From NCBI RefSeq assembly GCF_900108875.1, contig NZ_FNYJ01000001.1, positions 868,001 to 932,000 on the forward strand: DNA of 64,000 bases. Direction: 5' to 3'. A program made the position numbers and the translations under genes. This document shows, piece after piece, positions 17,385 to 26,608 of the stretch; position 1 is the first letter of the stretch; the number at the start of each line of letters is the position of its first letter. Source of the stretch: Pseudomonas sp. NFR16 (GTDB lineage Bacteria > Pseudomonadota > Gammaproteobacteria > Pseudomonadales > Pseudomonadaceae). The notes beneath the pieces are model-generated. The model was given only the letters and a program-made list of their open reading frames with translations, was not told the DNA's origin and searched no databases.

Positions 17385-18122
17385 ATGAAAACATCACCCA
17401 TCCACCGCTTCCGTTCAACGCTGCCGAGCGTGCGGCGCCATGGCTTGCGCCTGTTGGCAGGTGCCTTGCTGCTACAGACCGCCGCCTGCTCGTTTGCCGG
17501 CAACGAAGACGCCGTGAGCATCGCGCCGCCGCAGCAGGATGAAGTCGTCAGCACCACGCACAGCGAGAAGGCGGTGCTCGCCGGCGGCTGTTTCTGGGGT
17601 GTCCAGGGCGTGTTCCAGCATGTTCAGGGGGTCTCCCGCGTCGTCTCCGGCTACACCGGCGGACAGGCCGATACCGCACAATACGAGCGCGTCAGCGAGG
17701 GCGATACCGGGCATGCCGAATCAGTGGAGATCACCTTCGATCCGGCGCAGGTCAGTTACGGCAAACTCCTGCAGATCTTCTTCTCGGTGGCGCACAACCC
17801 TACCGAGCTCAATCGCCAGGGCCCCGACCATGGCACTCAATACCGATCGGCGATATTCCCGCAGAGCCCTGAACAACAGGCCGTGGCTCAGGCCTACATT
17901 GCACAGCTCGACGCCGCCAAGTCATTCAACGCGCCCATCGTGACCAGGATCGAGCGCTACAACGGTTTCTACCCTGCCGAGGATTATCATCAGAACTTCC
18001 TCACCACCCACCCGACCTACCCGTACATCGTCATCAACGACCTGCCGAAGGTGAACCAGCTCAAGACGCTGTTCGCTGATCGGTACGCCGAGCAGCCGGT
18101 GCTGTTGAAGACCTCGCAATAA
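17385..18122 (+). CDS. msrA: Exported peptide-methionine (S)-S-oxide reductase MsrA
   Basis: A 245-residue MsrA, which reduces the S epimer of methionine sulfoxide. The N-terminus is a signal peptide (HGLRLLAGALLLQTAACSF); QTAAC could be a weak lipobox, so it may be a lipoprotein. The catalytic motif GGCFWG (C69) and the family blocks VVSGYTGG, GHAESVEITFDP, NPTELNRQGPDHGTQYRSAI and FYPAEDYHQNF are all present. It lacks the fused MsrB domain seen in PilB-type proteins. CAGGAG lies 8 bases before the ATG at 17385; the upstream GTG at 17376 overlaps that site. Last gene of msrB-dipZ-msrA. Confidence 0.93.
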   Translation: MKTSPIHRFRSTLPSVRRHGLRLLAGALLLQTAACSFAGNEDAVSIAPPQQDEVVSTTHSEKAVLAGGCFWGVQGVFQHVQGVSRVVSGYTGGQADTAQYERVSEGDTGHAESVEITFDPAQVSYGKLLQIFFSVAHNPTELNRQGPDHGTQYRSAIFPQSPEQQAVAQAYIAQLDAAKSFNAPIVTRIERYNGFYPAEDYHQNFLTTHPTYPYIVINDLPKVNQLKTLFADRYAEQPVLLKTSQ

Positions 18123-18407
18123 CACTATCGACCCATCGGCGGCAGCCTGGTCTCCCTCGCTGCCGCTGACGGTTCAGGTCGTGAGGGCCGTGCTTGAGCC
18201 CTCGACAGCGACTGATCCACGCCTTCTAAACCAAAGTATGAGTGGCGAACACCTACGTATCGGGCGCCGGTACCAAGGTACAAGTGACGCCCCCGGTGCT
18301 CGCGAATATCCTTCTCACATCCCTGTCATGCAGGCCGGACCTCTCTTAGCTGTGGGATACAGACCGTATCGGACAGGCTCGTCGCAGAACACGTGAGGAG
18401 ATTCACC

Positions 18408-19058
18408 ATGTTTGCCGAACTCGCCCCCAGATCCGCGCTCAACGCCGAATTCGCCAGTGATGCCCATGGCCTGTACACCACGCTGCACGGTGAGGAACGG
18501 GCACAGTTCGTCGCCTTGCTCAATGAACACCTGGGCACGACCCAGCAAGTGTGCGGCTTTGCCCGCGAGGTACGCTGGCGCTTGCGCAAGTTGAACTACC
18601 AGGCCATCAAGGAACTGTTCAAAGGCCTGGACCTGGCGACCCAGCAATTCGTGACGTTCCTGCAGGGCCGGGTCGAGAGCCTCAGCGGTGCTTCGGCGCA
18701 ACAGGTCTTCCTCGCCGCCACTTTGCAAGAAGCGGAACAGGCAGCCGGCTTTCGTGAATGTTTTCAGGAGATTCATCAGTTGTCCCAGCAACTCACCGGG
18801 TTGGTGGAGCGCACGCAGCGTTTCATGGACCGTGCGGTAGACGCGGGGGATTACGCCACGGCCAATCTGGTCAGCGAAGTGCTGTACCGGGCCAACCAAC
18901 TGGTCTGCAAGATCAAGCTGGACATTCCCACAGGTGCCTCGTTTACCAGTGAATGCCGCCAGCCCACCCGTCCCAACAGTTACTTTTCGACCATGGAGGT
19001 CTGGGCCCAGAGCCCTGGCCTGATGGGCATCAGCGCAGCAGAGAGCTACCGTTTTTGA
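18408..19058 (+). CDS. Dps-fold-like protein lacking the ferroxidase residues
   Basis: A 216-residue cytoplasmic, mostly helical protein. I do not recognise it as a named family, but it aligns by eye to the Dps at 6106: RWRLRKLNYQAIKELF with HWNVTGPMFRTLHLLF, FVTFLQGRVESLSG with AVDAIAERIRALG, and DAGDYATANLVSEVLYRANQ with the last Dps helix. In that alignment ferroxidase H, D and E become R56, T83 and G87. It has about 60 extra residues, mainly at both ends (C-terminal tail about 175-216). GAGGAG lies 7-8 bases before the ATG at 18408. The gene has its own terminator and precedes katA. Function unknown; a structural, non-iron-oxidising relative of Dps is the favoured reading. Confidence 0.72.
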   Translation: MFAELAPRSALNAEFASDAHGLYTTLHGEERAQFVALLNEHLGTTQQVCGFAREVRWRLRKLNYQAIKELFKGLDLATQQFVTFLQGRVESLSGASAQQVFLAATLQEAEQAAGFRECFQEIHQLSQQLTGLVERTQRFMDRAVDAGDYATANLVSEVLYRANQLVCKIKLDIPTGASFTSECRQPTRPNSYFSTMEVWAQSPGLMGISAAESYRF

Positions 19059-19089
19059 GTCCTTCGACATGCAGACCTCTCCTCCCTTT

Positions 19090-19114
19090 GGCGCCCGGTC
19101 CGGGCGCTTTTTTT
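19090..19114 (+). terminator. Rho-independent terminator after the Dps-like gene
   Basis: A 7-bp GC stem (19091-19097 with 19101-19107) with a 3-base loop runs directly into seven T residues. It separates the Dps-like gene from katA, so katA must have its own promoter in the following 288 bases. Confidence 0.93.
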
Positions 19115-19402
19115 ACCCCATCAGCGCGCACATCGCCGCGCTCCAGGGATACGGTCATCCGCCCGTCATGATGCTCCCGTATTCAAGGACGACTGCACTG
19201 TCAATTCACGCAATTGGCATTGCCTTATTCAAAAGGCCATCCATTTGCGTTAAAAAGACGCTCGATCGTCGGCTTGCAGCGCTCTGGCACACGCCTCTGG
19301 CAGCCAGCCGCGCCTCGGCGTTTACAGCAAGAAGGCGCACGAGCGTCCAATAACAATACCGTTGAACCCTTGAGACTGACTGTCCCAAACCGGAGCCTGA
19401 GC

Positions 19403-20839
19403 ATGAACAAACTCACAACAGTGGCGGGTGCACCCGTCGTCGACAACCAGAACTCGCAATCGGCCGGCCCACGCGGCCCGCTGATGCTGCAGGACGTCTG
19501 GCTGCTGGAAAAACTCGCCCACTTCGACCGCGAAGTGATCCCGGAGCGTCGCATGCACGCCAAGGGTTCGGGCGCGTTCGGTACCTTTACCGTGACTCAC
19601 GACATCAGCCGCTACACCAAAGCGCGGCTGTTCTCCGAGATCGGCAAGAAGACCGACATCTTCATCCGCTTCTCCACCGTGGCCGGTGAGCGTGGCGCCG
19701 CGGATGCCGAGCGCGATATCCGTGGCTTCGCCATCAAGTTCTACACCGAACAAGGCAACTGGGACCTGGTGGGCAACAACACGCCGGTGTTTTTCCTTCG
19801 CGACCCGCTGAAATTCCCGGACCTGAACCACGCGATCAAACGCGACCCGCGCACCAACATGCGCAGCGCCGATAACAACTGGGATTTCTGGAGCTCGCTG
19901 CCGGAAGCCTTGCACCAGGTGACGGTGGTCATGAGTGACCGCGGCTTGCCGAAATCCTACCGTCACATGCACGGTTTCGGCAGCCACACCTTCAGCTTCA
20001 TCAGCCCGGACAACCAGCGTTTCTGGGTCAAGTTCACCTTGAAAACCCAGCAAGGGATTCAGAACCTCACCGATCAGGAAGCCGCAGCACTGGTCGCCGA
20101 CGATCGCGAAACCCATCAGCGCGACCTGTACGAAAGCATCGAGAAAGGCGATTTCCCGCAGTGGAAAATGTTCGTCCAGATCATGCCGGAAAGCGACGCC
20201 AGCACGTACAAGGTTCACCCGTTCGACCTGACCAAAGTCTGGCCACACGCTGACTATCCACTGATCGAAGTGGGCACGCTGGAGCTGAACCGTAATCCGG
20301 ATAACTACTTCCACGATGTCGAGCAGGCCGCGTTCAACCCGGCCAACGTGGTGCCGGGCATCAGTTTCTCGCCGGACAAAATGCTCCAGGGTCGCCTGTT
20401 CTCCTATGGCGATGCGCAGCGTTATCGTCTGGGCGTGAACCATCATCAGATTCCGGTCAACGCGCCGCAATGCCCGGTCAACAGCTACCACCGCGACGGC
20501 CAGATGCGGGTCAACAGCAACGCTGGCGGCACCATCGGCTACGAGCCCAACAGCAAGGGCGCATGGGTCGAGCAACCGGACTTCTCCGAGCCGCCGCTGG
20601 AGCTGCACGGCGCGGCGGCCAACTGGGATTTCCGCAAAGACGATGACGACTACTATTCGCAGCCCCGCGCGCTGTTCCGCCTGATGACCGCCGAACAGCA
20701 GCAAGTGCTGTTCGACAACACGGCGCGGGCCATCAGCGGTGCCTCAGCGCTGGTCAAACAACGCCACATCGACAACTGCACCAAGGCTGATCCGGCCTAT
20801 GGCGCGGGCGTCGCGGCAGCCATCGAGAAACTCGGCTGA
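19403..20839 (+). CDS. katA: Monofunctional heme catalase KatA
   Basis: A 478-residue small-subunit clade catalase that dismutates hydrogen peroxide. Key residues are present: distal His52 in [15 protein letters not shown], distal Asn in [14 protein letters not shown], the [19 protein letters not shown] block, and the proximal heme tyrosine Y335 in [13 protein letters not shown]. No signal peptide is visible, so it is cytoplasmic, though some Pseudomonas KatA proteins are recovered outside cells. An upstream open frame to 19214 has no catalase similarity; ATG 19403 begins the usual N-terminus, with GGAG 8-9 bases upstream. A strong terminator follows, so it is monocistronic. It sits with Dps-like and Msr genes in an oxidative-stress neighbourhood. 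Confidence 0.96.
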   Translation: MNKLTTVAGAPVVDNQNSQSAGPRGPLMLQDVWLLEKLAHFDREVIPERRMHAKGSGAFGTFTVTHDISRYTKARLFSEIGKKTDIFIRFSTVAGERGAADAERDIRGFAIKFYTEQGNWDLVGNNTPVFFLRDPLKFPDLNHAIKRDPRTNMRSADNNWDFWSSLPEALHQVTVVMSDRGLPKSYRHMHGFGSHTFSFISPDNQRFWVKFTLKTQQGIQNLTDQEAAALVADDRETHQRDLYESIEKGDFPQWKMFVQIMPESDASTYKVHPFDLTKVWPHADYPLIEVGTLELNRNPDNYFHDVEQAAFNPANVVPGISFSPDKMLQGRLFSYGDAQRYRLGVNHHQIPVNAPQCPVNSYHRDGQMRVNSNAGGTIGYEPNSKGAWVEQPDFSEPPLELHGAAANWDFRKDDDDYYSQPRALFRLMTAEQQQVLFDNTARAISGASALVKQRHIDNCTKADPAYGAGVAAAIEKLG

Positions 20840-20860
20840 CGGATAATCGGCGTTGACAGG

Positions 20861-20898
20861 AAGGGGTGTTCAGGCGACGTTACTGACACCCCTTTTTT
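20861..20898 (+). terminator. Rho-independent terminator of katA
   Basis: A stem of AAGGGGTGT with ACACCCCTT, extended inward by CAG/CTG, ends in six T residues. It lies 22 bases after the katA stop and 19 bases before the DedA gene. Confidence 0.92.
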
Positions 20899-20916
20899 CT
20901 TGTCGAGTGGCGCGCC

Positions 20917-21870
20917 ATGAATGAACTCCAGCAGTTGAACGAAAGCCACGGCCTGTTGCTGGTGTTCGTCAACGTGTTGCTGGAACAGATCGGCCTGCCG
21001 GTGCCCGCCTACCCGACGCTCATCGTCACCGGTGCGCTGGCCATGCAGAGCAAACCGTTGCTCGGCGCGGGCGTACTGGTCGCGATGCTCGCCTGCCTGA
21101 TCGCCGACGCCCTGTGGTACTGGGCGGGCAAGCGTTACGGCAGCGTGCTGCTCAAATCCATCTGCAAGATATCCCTGTCCCAGGACACGTGCATTCGCCA
21201 GGGGCTGAACGTCTACGAGCGGGTCGGGCCGCGCGCGATGCTGCTGTCCAAATTCCTGCCCGGCGCGGGCGCGCTGGTCACCACGGTCGCCGGCATGAAC
21301 GCCACGCCGTTTGCGGTGTTCATGCGCTACTCACTGGCGGGATCGTTCATCTGGGCCGGTTCTGCCCTGCTGCTCGGCATGCTGTTCAGCGATGCGCTGA
21401 TCCCGCTGCTGGACTGGCTGAGCGGCTACCTGCCGATCGCCATCGGCGCCGTACTGGGTCTGCTCGGCGTCTTCATCGCCTGGAAATACTGGAAACGCCG
21501 GCGCCTCCAGGCACGCACCGCCCGCGTGCCTCGTATCACCGTTCCACAGTTGCTGGCGCTGCGCGACTCCGACCAGGCGCCGGTGATCATCGATGTACGT
21601 CCCAGGTTTCATACGGCAGTGGTCGAAGGCATCCCCGGCGCTGTGTCCATCAGCCTGGAGGAACCGTTGGAGCCGTGGCTCGATCAGCTCAATGACGTCG
21701 ACATGGTGTTTTATTGCGCCTGCCCGAACGAACTGTCCGCCGCCCTCCTTGCGGAAAAGCTCCACGCACGCGGCCTGACCCGCGGCAAAGCGCTGGTCGG
21801 CGGCCTGGATGCATGGCGCGAAGCCCAGGTCGCGGCGTCCGATCCACCGGGCAAAGCCGCCACGGCCTGA
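20917..21870 (+). CDS. DedA/VTT-domain membrane protein fused to a rhodanese domain
   Basis: A 317-residue inner-membrane protein. Residues 1-195 are a DedA (VTT/SNARE-associated) domain: EQIGLPVPAYPTLIVTGAL, the ADALWYWAGKRYG block, and the DedA signature SKFLPGAGALVTTVAGM. Residues about 205-310 are a rhodanese-like domain (VIIDVRPRFHTAVVEGIPGA) with a cysteine loop FYCACPNE (C267 and C269). DedA proteins are linked to lipid-carrier recycling, membrane energetics and peptide resistance; the fused rhodanese suggests sulfur or redox chemistry on the cytosolic side. The start is the ATG at 20917, shortly after the katA terminator, so a promoter must overlap or read-through occurs. It converges with the amino-acid ABC operon. 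Confidence 0.9.
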   Translation: MNELQQLNESHGLLLVFVNVLLEQIGLPVPAYPTLIVTGALAMQSKPLLGAGVLVAMLACLIADALWYWAGKRYGSVLLKSICKISLSQDTCIRQGLNVYERVGPRAMLLSKFLPGAGALVTTVAGMNATPFAVFMRYSLAGSFIWAGSALLLGMLFSDALIPLLDWLSGYLPIAIGAVLGLLGVFIAWKYWKRRRLQARTARVPRITVPQLLALRDSDQAPVIIDVRPRFHTAVVEGIPGAVSISLEEPLEPWLDQLNDVDMVFYCACPNELSAALLAEKLHARGLTRGKALVGGLDAWREAQVAASDPPGKAATA

Positions 21871-21907
21871 CGACGTTTGCATTCCACAGGTCAATCGAAC
21901 ACGTTGT

Positions 21908-22648
21908 TCAATGCAGGACGCTCTGCAGGAATTGCCGTGTGCGTGGGTGTTCGGGCGCTGAAAATATCTGCGCTGGCGGTCCTGTTTCAACGATCTTCCC
22001 GCCATCAAAAAACACCACCCGGTCCGCCACCTCACGGGCAAACCCCATTTCATGGGTCACCACAATCATGGTCATGCCCTCGGCTGCCAGGCCTTTCATC
22101 ACGTTCAGGACCTCACCCACCGTCTCAGGATCCAGCGCTGAGGTCGGCTCATCGAACAACATCAACCGCGGCTTCATCGCCAGCGCGCGGACGATCGCGA
22201 CGCGCTGTTGCTGTCCGCCCGACAACTCGCTCGGGTAGCCTTCAGCCTTGTGTCGCAGCCCGACGCGATCGAGCAACGCCAGTGCATGGGCCTGGGCGTC
22301 GGCCTTGGTCTGTTTTTTGACCTTGACCGGCGCCAGAATCATGTTGGCCATGACGGTCATGTGCGGAAACAAGGTGTAATCCTGGAACACCATGCCGATG
22401 TCTTCACGCAACCGCGCCATTGCCTTGCGATCATCGGCCCTTACCGAGTCGCCGCCGTCCACCACCACGCTGCCGGCCGAGGGCTCTTCCAGACTGTTCA
22501 GGCAGCGAATGAAGGTCGATTTGCCCGAGCCACTCGGGCCGATGATGACCACCACCTCGCCCTGCGCCACCTCCAGATCGACGCCCTTGACCACTTCGAC
22601 TTCACCGAAGTGCTTGTGCAGTCCACGCACCGTCAACATGCTTTTCAT
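21908..22648 (-). CDS. Polar amino acid ABC transporter, ATP-binding protein
   Basis: A 246-residue ABC ATPase of the GlnQ/HisP/OccP type. Visible motifs: Walker [11 protein letters not shown]-loop in [16 protein letters not shown] signature [16 protein letters not shown], Walker [14 protein letters not shown] and the H-loop VVTHEMGF. It powers uptake through the two permeases encoded upstream in the same operon. The frame is open to 22897, inside the lyase gene, but the ATG at 22648 overlaps the lyase stop (ATGA) and gives the family N-terminus; ATG 22639 is an alternative. It is the last gene of the operon, which has the order binding protein, permease, permease, lyase, ATPase. Confidence 0.93.
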   Translation of the reverse strand: MKSMLTVRGLHKHFGEVEVVKGVDLEVAQGEVVVIIGPSGSGKSTFIRCLNSLEEPSAGSVVVDGGDSVRADDRKAMARLREDIGMVFQDYTLFPHMTVMANMILAPVKVKKQTKADAQAHALALLDRVGLRHKAEGYPSELSGGQQQRVAIVRALAMKPRLMLFDEPTSALDPETVGEVLNVMKGLAAEGMTMIVVTHEMGFAREVADRVVFFDGGKIVETGPPAQIFSAPEHPRTRQFLQSVLH

Positions 22649-24147
22649 AGACCGGCCTGCGCGCGCGTGGCGGCTTGCAGATTTTCCTGCGCGACGCGCA
22701 GACGATCGCGTCGTGCCTGGTTGGCCTGACGCTCCACTTGCAGACGGGCGTTCGCTCGCAGCAGGCTCGGGCCCAGCGACGACAGTGCAGGACCGCCGGC
22801 CGAGTCGCGCGACTGCACGTTCGCGGTCGGGTCCAGGCACTCGCGGACCTTGTACGCAGGCAGATTCAAGGCGTGACCGAGTTGCTCCATGGCGCACGCG
22901 TCGACCATGTCGGTATCGATCCGGTGCGCGGGCAGACCCGCGTCCATCGCCATGCGTACTGCGGCACCCACCACATGATGCGCTTCGCGGAACGACAGAT
23001 CGGCCTCCCGCACGATCAGATCGGCAAGCCCGGTCGCGGTGGAGAAGTCTTCACCGGCACGGCGTACCGCCAGGTCAGCATTGGGGATCGCCGTGCGCAG
23101 CACCAGCTCCAGCAGCTTCAGACAACGCAGGCTCTCCTCGGCCGCCTCCCAGAAACCTCTCGTCCCTTCGCGATTGGCGTCTCCTGTATGAGAGAAATTG
23201 CTGCCCTTGACCGTGACGCTTGCCGCCATCAGCAGACCGACGATATGTCCGGTGCGACCTTTGAGGTACTCGAGCACGGTCGGATTTTTCTTTTGCGGCA
23301 TGATGCTTGAGGTCGCGGCCACGCTGTCCGGGAAATCGATCAGACTGAACTCGTGGGTGCTCCAGACGAAGTAGTCCTGAGCCACGCGGCTCCAGAACAC
23401 CGACAACAGGCTCAAGTGCGACAGGCTTTCGAGGATGAAATCCCGCGAACCGACAGCGTCCAGTGCGTTGTCCAGATAACCGTCGAAGCCCAGCAGTTCT
23501 GCAGTGCGCGCGCGGTCGATGTCGAATGGCGTGCCGGCAAACGCAGCAGCGCCGAGCGGACTCTGATTCATCGATTCCAGGGTTTGCGTCAGCCGTTTGC
23601 AATCGCGCTCCAGCGCCTGCTCCACCGCCGACAGGTAATAGCCATACGTGATCGGCTGCGCAGGCTGTAAGTGGGTGTAACCCGGCATCACCACTTCAGC
23701 GAACACTTCGGCGTTGTTCAGTGCTGTCTGCCGGGTCTGAATCAGCGCATCGATCAGGCTCATCAGCACCTCCCGGCACCGCAGCCGGTCAAGGGTGGCG
23801 AGGATGTCGTTACGGCTGCGCCCGGTGTGCAGACGGCCACCGATATCGGTGCCGATCTGCCCGATCAGGTGGGCCTCATAGTTGAAGTAGGCGTCTTCCC
23901 GAGAAGGGTCCAGGGTCACTTCGCCCGGCCCTGCGGCTTCCATATCCAGCACGCCCCTGGCCAGGGCCGCCGCGTGTTCGTTGCGAATCAGCCCCTGCTC
24001 AGCGAGCATCACGATGTGCGCCTTGTTGACGTTGCCCAGGTTGATGAAACCGTCGGCGAACCCTTCCAGACGAGGCCGGTAGATGTACTCGTTGACCTCA
24101 GGGGCGGTGGTTTCTTTCAAGCGACGACTGACTTTGGATTCTTGCAT
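22645..24147 (-). CDS. Argininosuccinate-lyase-family enzyme in an ABC transport operon
   Basis: A 500-residue member of the fumarase/aspartase/ASL superfamily, which eliminates fumarate from N-succinyl-type substrates. Hallmarks: [17 protein letters not shown], the catalytic His/Thr string [17 protein letters not shown] and the mobile serine loop [20 protein letters not shown]. It is some 40 residues longer than typical biosynthetic ArgH. Being embedded between permease and ATPase genes of an amino-acid importer argues for catabolism of an imported compound rather than arginine synthesis. EDDS lyase and related aminopolycarboxylate lyases belong to this family and are one option; imported argininosuccinate is another. 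ATG 24147 overlaps the permease stop and has GGGG 7 bases upstream; the longer open frame is a shadow within the permease gene. Confidence 0.87.
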   Translation of the reverse strand: MQESKVSRRLKETTAPEVNEYIYRPRLEGFADGFINLGNVNKAHIVMLAEQGLIRNEHAAALARGVLDMEAAGPGEVTLDPSREDAYFNYEAHLIGQIGTDIGGRLHTGRSRNDILATLDRLRCREVLMSLIDALIQTRQTALNNAEVFAEVVMPGYTHLQPAQPITYGYYLSAVEQALERDCKRLTQTLESMNQSPLGAAAFAGTPFDIDRARTAELLGFDGYLDNALDAVGSRDFILESLSHLSLLSVFWSRVAQDYFVWSTHEFSLIDFPDSVAATSSIMPQKKNPTVLEYLKGRTGHIVGLLMAASVTVKGSNFSHTGDANREGTRGFWEAAEESLRCLKLLELVLRTAIPNADLAVRRAGEDFSTATGLADLIVREADLSFREAHHVVGAAVRMAMDAGLPAHRIDTDMVDACAMEQLGHALNLPAYKVRECLDPTANVQSRDSAGGPALSSLGPSLLRANARLQVERQANQARRDRLRVAQENLQAATRAQAGL

Positions 24148-24149
24148 GA

Positions 24150-24836
24150 TCAAACCCCTTGACGAGTTACGCGCGTCGCTGGACGACCCAGGCGACGTTC
24201 GAGATAACGGCTGAGCCAGCTCAGCAATGAACAGATGACGAAGTACACCAGCAGCACCAGCCCGTAGACGCTGAATGCCGGGCTGACGCCGGTCATGACG
24301 GTGGAACGTTCGACGATGATCTGTCCGACCTTGAGGAACTCGCCGACGCCCACCAGGGCGCCCAGCGATGTGGCCTGCACCAGCATGGTCAACAGCCCCG
24401 TATAGGCCGGCAGAATGGCCTTCATCGACTGCGGCGCAATCACGTGCAGATAGATCTGCCAGGGGCGCAAACCCAGGGTCCAGGCGCTTTTCCATTGGTG
24501 CCGGGACACTGACTCAAGGCCTCCGCGAACGATCTCGATGCCGTTGGCACTGCCCCACAACGTAAGGCCGGTGACCACCGCCGCGAACGGGCTCAAGTCA
24601 AGCCCCAGCATCGGCGCGCCGAAGAAGATGAAGAACACGTTGACGATCAGCGGGATCGAGCGGAACAGCTCGACGTAGCCGTGAATCACCAGACGCAACA
24701 GGCGGTTTTTCAGCGTTGCCAGCACGCCGAAGATCGCTGAGATGAGCGTGGTGAACAGCAGGATCACCAACGCCAGGCGCAGGGTCATCCACAAGCCCTT
24801 GAGCACGAATCCCCAGTTTTCGATCAGAAAATTCAT
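24150..24836 (-). CDS. Polar amino acid ABC transporter permease (second)
   Basis: A 228-residue inner-membrane permease of the HisM/OccM class, with about five helices. The coupling-loop EAA motif is recognisable around SAWTLGLRPWQIYLHVIAPQ, and the N-terminal GLWMTLRLALVILLFTT is typical of the family. It begins 7 bases after the first permease stop and ends just before the lyase start, so the genes form one transcript. Together with the other permease it makes the heterodimeric pore. Confidence 0.92.
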   Translation of the reverse strand: MNFLIENWGFVLKGLWMTLRLALVILLFTTLISAIFGVLATLKNRLLRLVIHGYVELFRSIPLIVNVFFIFFGAPMLGLDLSPFAAVVTGLTLWGSANGIEIVRGGLESVSRHQWKSAWTLGLRPWQIYLHVIAPQSMKAILPAYTGLLTMLVQATSLGALVGVGEFLKVGQIIVERSTVMTGVSPAFSVYGLVLLVYFVICSLLSWLSRYLERRLGRPATRVTRQGV

Positions 24837-24843
24837 CGCGACC

Positions 24844-25506
24844 TCAGTGCCTGAAAGGCCGTTGCAGGTGGGCAGAGAGGCGTCCGGTCAACAGTGCCAG
24901 CATCGCCACCAGCGCCAGGTACATCACGCAGATGGCGCTGAACATTTCGATCGCCCGAAAATCCGTGGCAATCCGGTCTACCGCTACGAAGGTCAGCTCG
25001 GCAAGACCAATGGCCTGCAGGTACGACGAGTTTTTCAGCAGCGAAATCGCGGTATTGAGCACGGACGGCAAACTGGTCCGAAAGGCGATTGGCAAGGCCA
25101 CCAGACACAGGTACTGATGGGGCTTGAGACTCAGGGCCAGGCTCGCTTCTCGCATCTTGTGCTCGACCGTGGCCAGGCCGCCGCGCATATTCTCCACTTG
25201 ATAGGCCCCGGCCCAGAGCGACAGGCAAAACACCCCGGACCAGAACAGCGACAGTTCGAGCCCTACCGCCGGCAGGCCATAAAAGATGAAGAACAGCTGC
25301 ACCAGAATCGGCGTGTTACGGATCAGTTCCACATACAGCGCCACGATCTGCGCCAGCACGGGTATGCGCATCGCCCGGGCGGCACCACCGAGGATGCCGA
25401 TGATCAAGGAGAACGCAATGGCCAGCAGCGACACCCGCAGCGTCATCAAGACACCGTCGAGCAGCGCTGGCCACTGCGCCAGCAGGTAATTGAAATCGAA
25501 ATCCAT
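24844..25506 (-). CDS. Polar amino acid ABC transporter permease (first)
   Basis: A 220-residue permease of the HisQ/OccQ class. The family blocks are GVLMTLRVSLLAIAFSLIIG, VELIRNTPILVQLFFIFYGL (the RNTP string is diagnostic) and the EAA-type loop REASLALSLKPHQYLCLVALP. It forms the importer pore with the product of the next gene. It lies 12 bases downstream of the binding-protein gene. Confidence 0.93.
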   Translation of the reverse strand: MDFDFNYLLAQWPALLDGVLMTLRVSLLAIAFSLIIGILGGAARAMRIPVLAQIVALYVELIRNTPILVQLFFIFYGLPAVGLELSLFWSGVFCLSLWAGAYQVENMRGGLATVEHKMREASLALSLKPHQYLCLVALPIAFRTSLPSVLNTAISLLKNSSYLQAIGLAELTFVAVDRIATDFRAIEMFSAICVMYLALVAMLALLTGRLSAHLQRPFRH

Positions 25507-25518
25507 GACAGCGCCCGG

Positions 25519-26379
25519 TCAGAGTTTTTCAGCGGGTTTGGCTTGCTCGAACACGCTCAGGTAGTAGCGCTGAATGTTTTCCGGGACGTACTGGCGAACC
25601 CAGCCGCCGAACAGCTTTTCCTCATGCATCTTCGCCACGGCGGCGCTGAGGTAATCGCGCCATGGTGCGTCGTTCTTGCGCACGCCGATGGCCGCATCGG
25701 ATATCTGGAAAGGCTCATTGATCAAACGCGCGTCGCTGTCGAAGGCCGCGACCACCACCAGCGTCGCGGCATCATGGGTGTATGCGTCGGCGCGACCCTG
25801 ACGGAACGTCTGCAGGGCGTCGGCCGCGCTGTTCATGCGCAACGTCTTGACCTCCGGCATGTGGTCCTCGAACCACTTGGCCTGCACCGAGCCCTTGAGG
25901 GTGGCGAGGGTCTTGCCGTTGAGGTCCTTGATCGACTTGATCGGGCTGTCCTTCTTGACCACCACGTCACTGGCGCCCCAGCGATACGGCGTGGTGAAAT
26001 CGATGACGCGCTGGCGCTCCGGGGTCACGCCGAGGGTCGCAATGAGGAAATCGACTTTACGCCCCAACAGTTGCGGGACGCGGTTTTCAGCGGTGACACA
26101 GGTGAAGGTCACCTTGTCTTTGGAGCCCAGCGCCCAAAGCGCAATCTGCCTGGACATCTCCACTTCCACACCGGCGAATTCGCCGTTGCCATTCTGAAAA
26201 CCATAGGGCGGCTGATCACAACGCACCCCGGCGCGCAATTGCCCTGCTTCCTTGATTTCATCTGGGACCGGCGGCAACTCAACCGCGTGAACCTGCGCCA
26301 CACCTGCCAGGCAGACACATGAGAACGCGAGTGCGCGACCCATTACGTTCAATGAAAAAAGTCTGGATGAGAACGACAT
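25519..26379 (-). CDS. Periplasmic amino-acid/opine-type solute-binding protein (family 3)
   Basis: A 286-residue exported protein with a Sec signal peptide (RALAFSCVCLAGVAQVHA, cleavage about residue 32). The mature part fits solute-binding family 3: AGQLRAGVRCDQPPYGFQN, GEFAGVEVEMSRQIA, DFLIATLGVTPERQRVIDFTTPY and DLNGKTLATLKGS. It captures the ligand for the two permeases and ATPase of this operon. AGGAGG lies 5-6 bases before the ATG, one of the strongest ribosome sites in the window. First gene of the operon, divergent from the LysR gene. The conserved Arg/Asp positions suggest an alpha-amino-acid ligand, not identified further. Confidence 0.92.
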   Translation of the reverse strand: MSFSSRLFSLNVMGRALAFSCVCLAGVAQVHAVELPPVPDEIKEAGQLRAGVRCDQPPYGFQNGNGEFAGVEVEMSRQIALWALGSKDKVTFTCVTAENRVPQLLGRKVDFLIATLGVTPERQRVIDFTTPYRWGASDVVVKKDSPIKSIKDLNGKTLATLKGSVQAKWFEDHMPEVKTLRMNSAADALQTFRQGRADAYTHDAATLVVVAAFDSDARLINEPFQISDAAIGVRKNDAPWRDYLSAAVAKMHEEKLFGGWVRQYVPENIQRYYLSVFEQAKPAEKL

Positions 26380-26583
26380 ATTGCCTCCTGGTTACCAACC
26401 AGCGCAGCACCGCACGACGCGATGACACGCAACGATTACAAGGGCAGAGAGCAGCGGGTTTACAGCGCGGCCTCACGGCTTGAGGTGCGCTTGATCATCG
26501 CGTCCGTCTGCGCGGAATCTTCGATGTCGAAAACAGTTATAAAGCCTCTGGCTCATGCCAACAAATGACAATACATTGGTCAT

Positions 26584-26602
26584 CCATACCAAATTGATAT
26601 GG
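26584..26602. promoter_or_regulatory. Candidate LysR-type operator (T-N11-A)
   Basis: CCATA and TATGG, separated by 9 bases, form an inverted repeat that contains the T-N11-A core typical of LysR regulators. It lies just 6 bases before the proposed ATG of the LysR gene, in the divergent region with the ABC operon, so it could be the autoregulatory site. Binding is inferred only. Confidence 0.42.
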
Positions 26603-26608
26603 CCTTCC

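Noticed and set aside
15497..17557. A 686-codon minus-strand open frame opposite dipZ
   Set aside because: It is a shadow of the dipZ and msrA genes, low in hydrophobic order and without motifs.
22648..22897. Extended N-terminus for the amino-acid ABC ATPase
   Set aside because: The 83 extra codons overlap the lyase gene in another frame, while the ATG overlapping the lyase stop gives a normal ABC start.
24147..24495. N-terminal extension of the ASL-family lyase
   Set aside because: The extra 116 codons lie in an alternative frame of the permease gene and lack lyase similarity.
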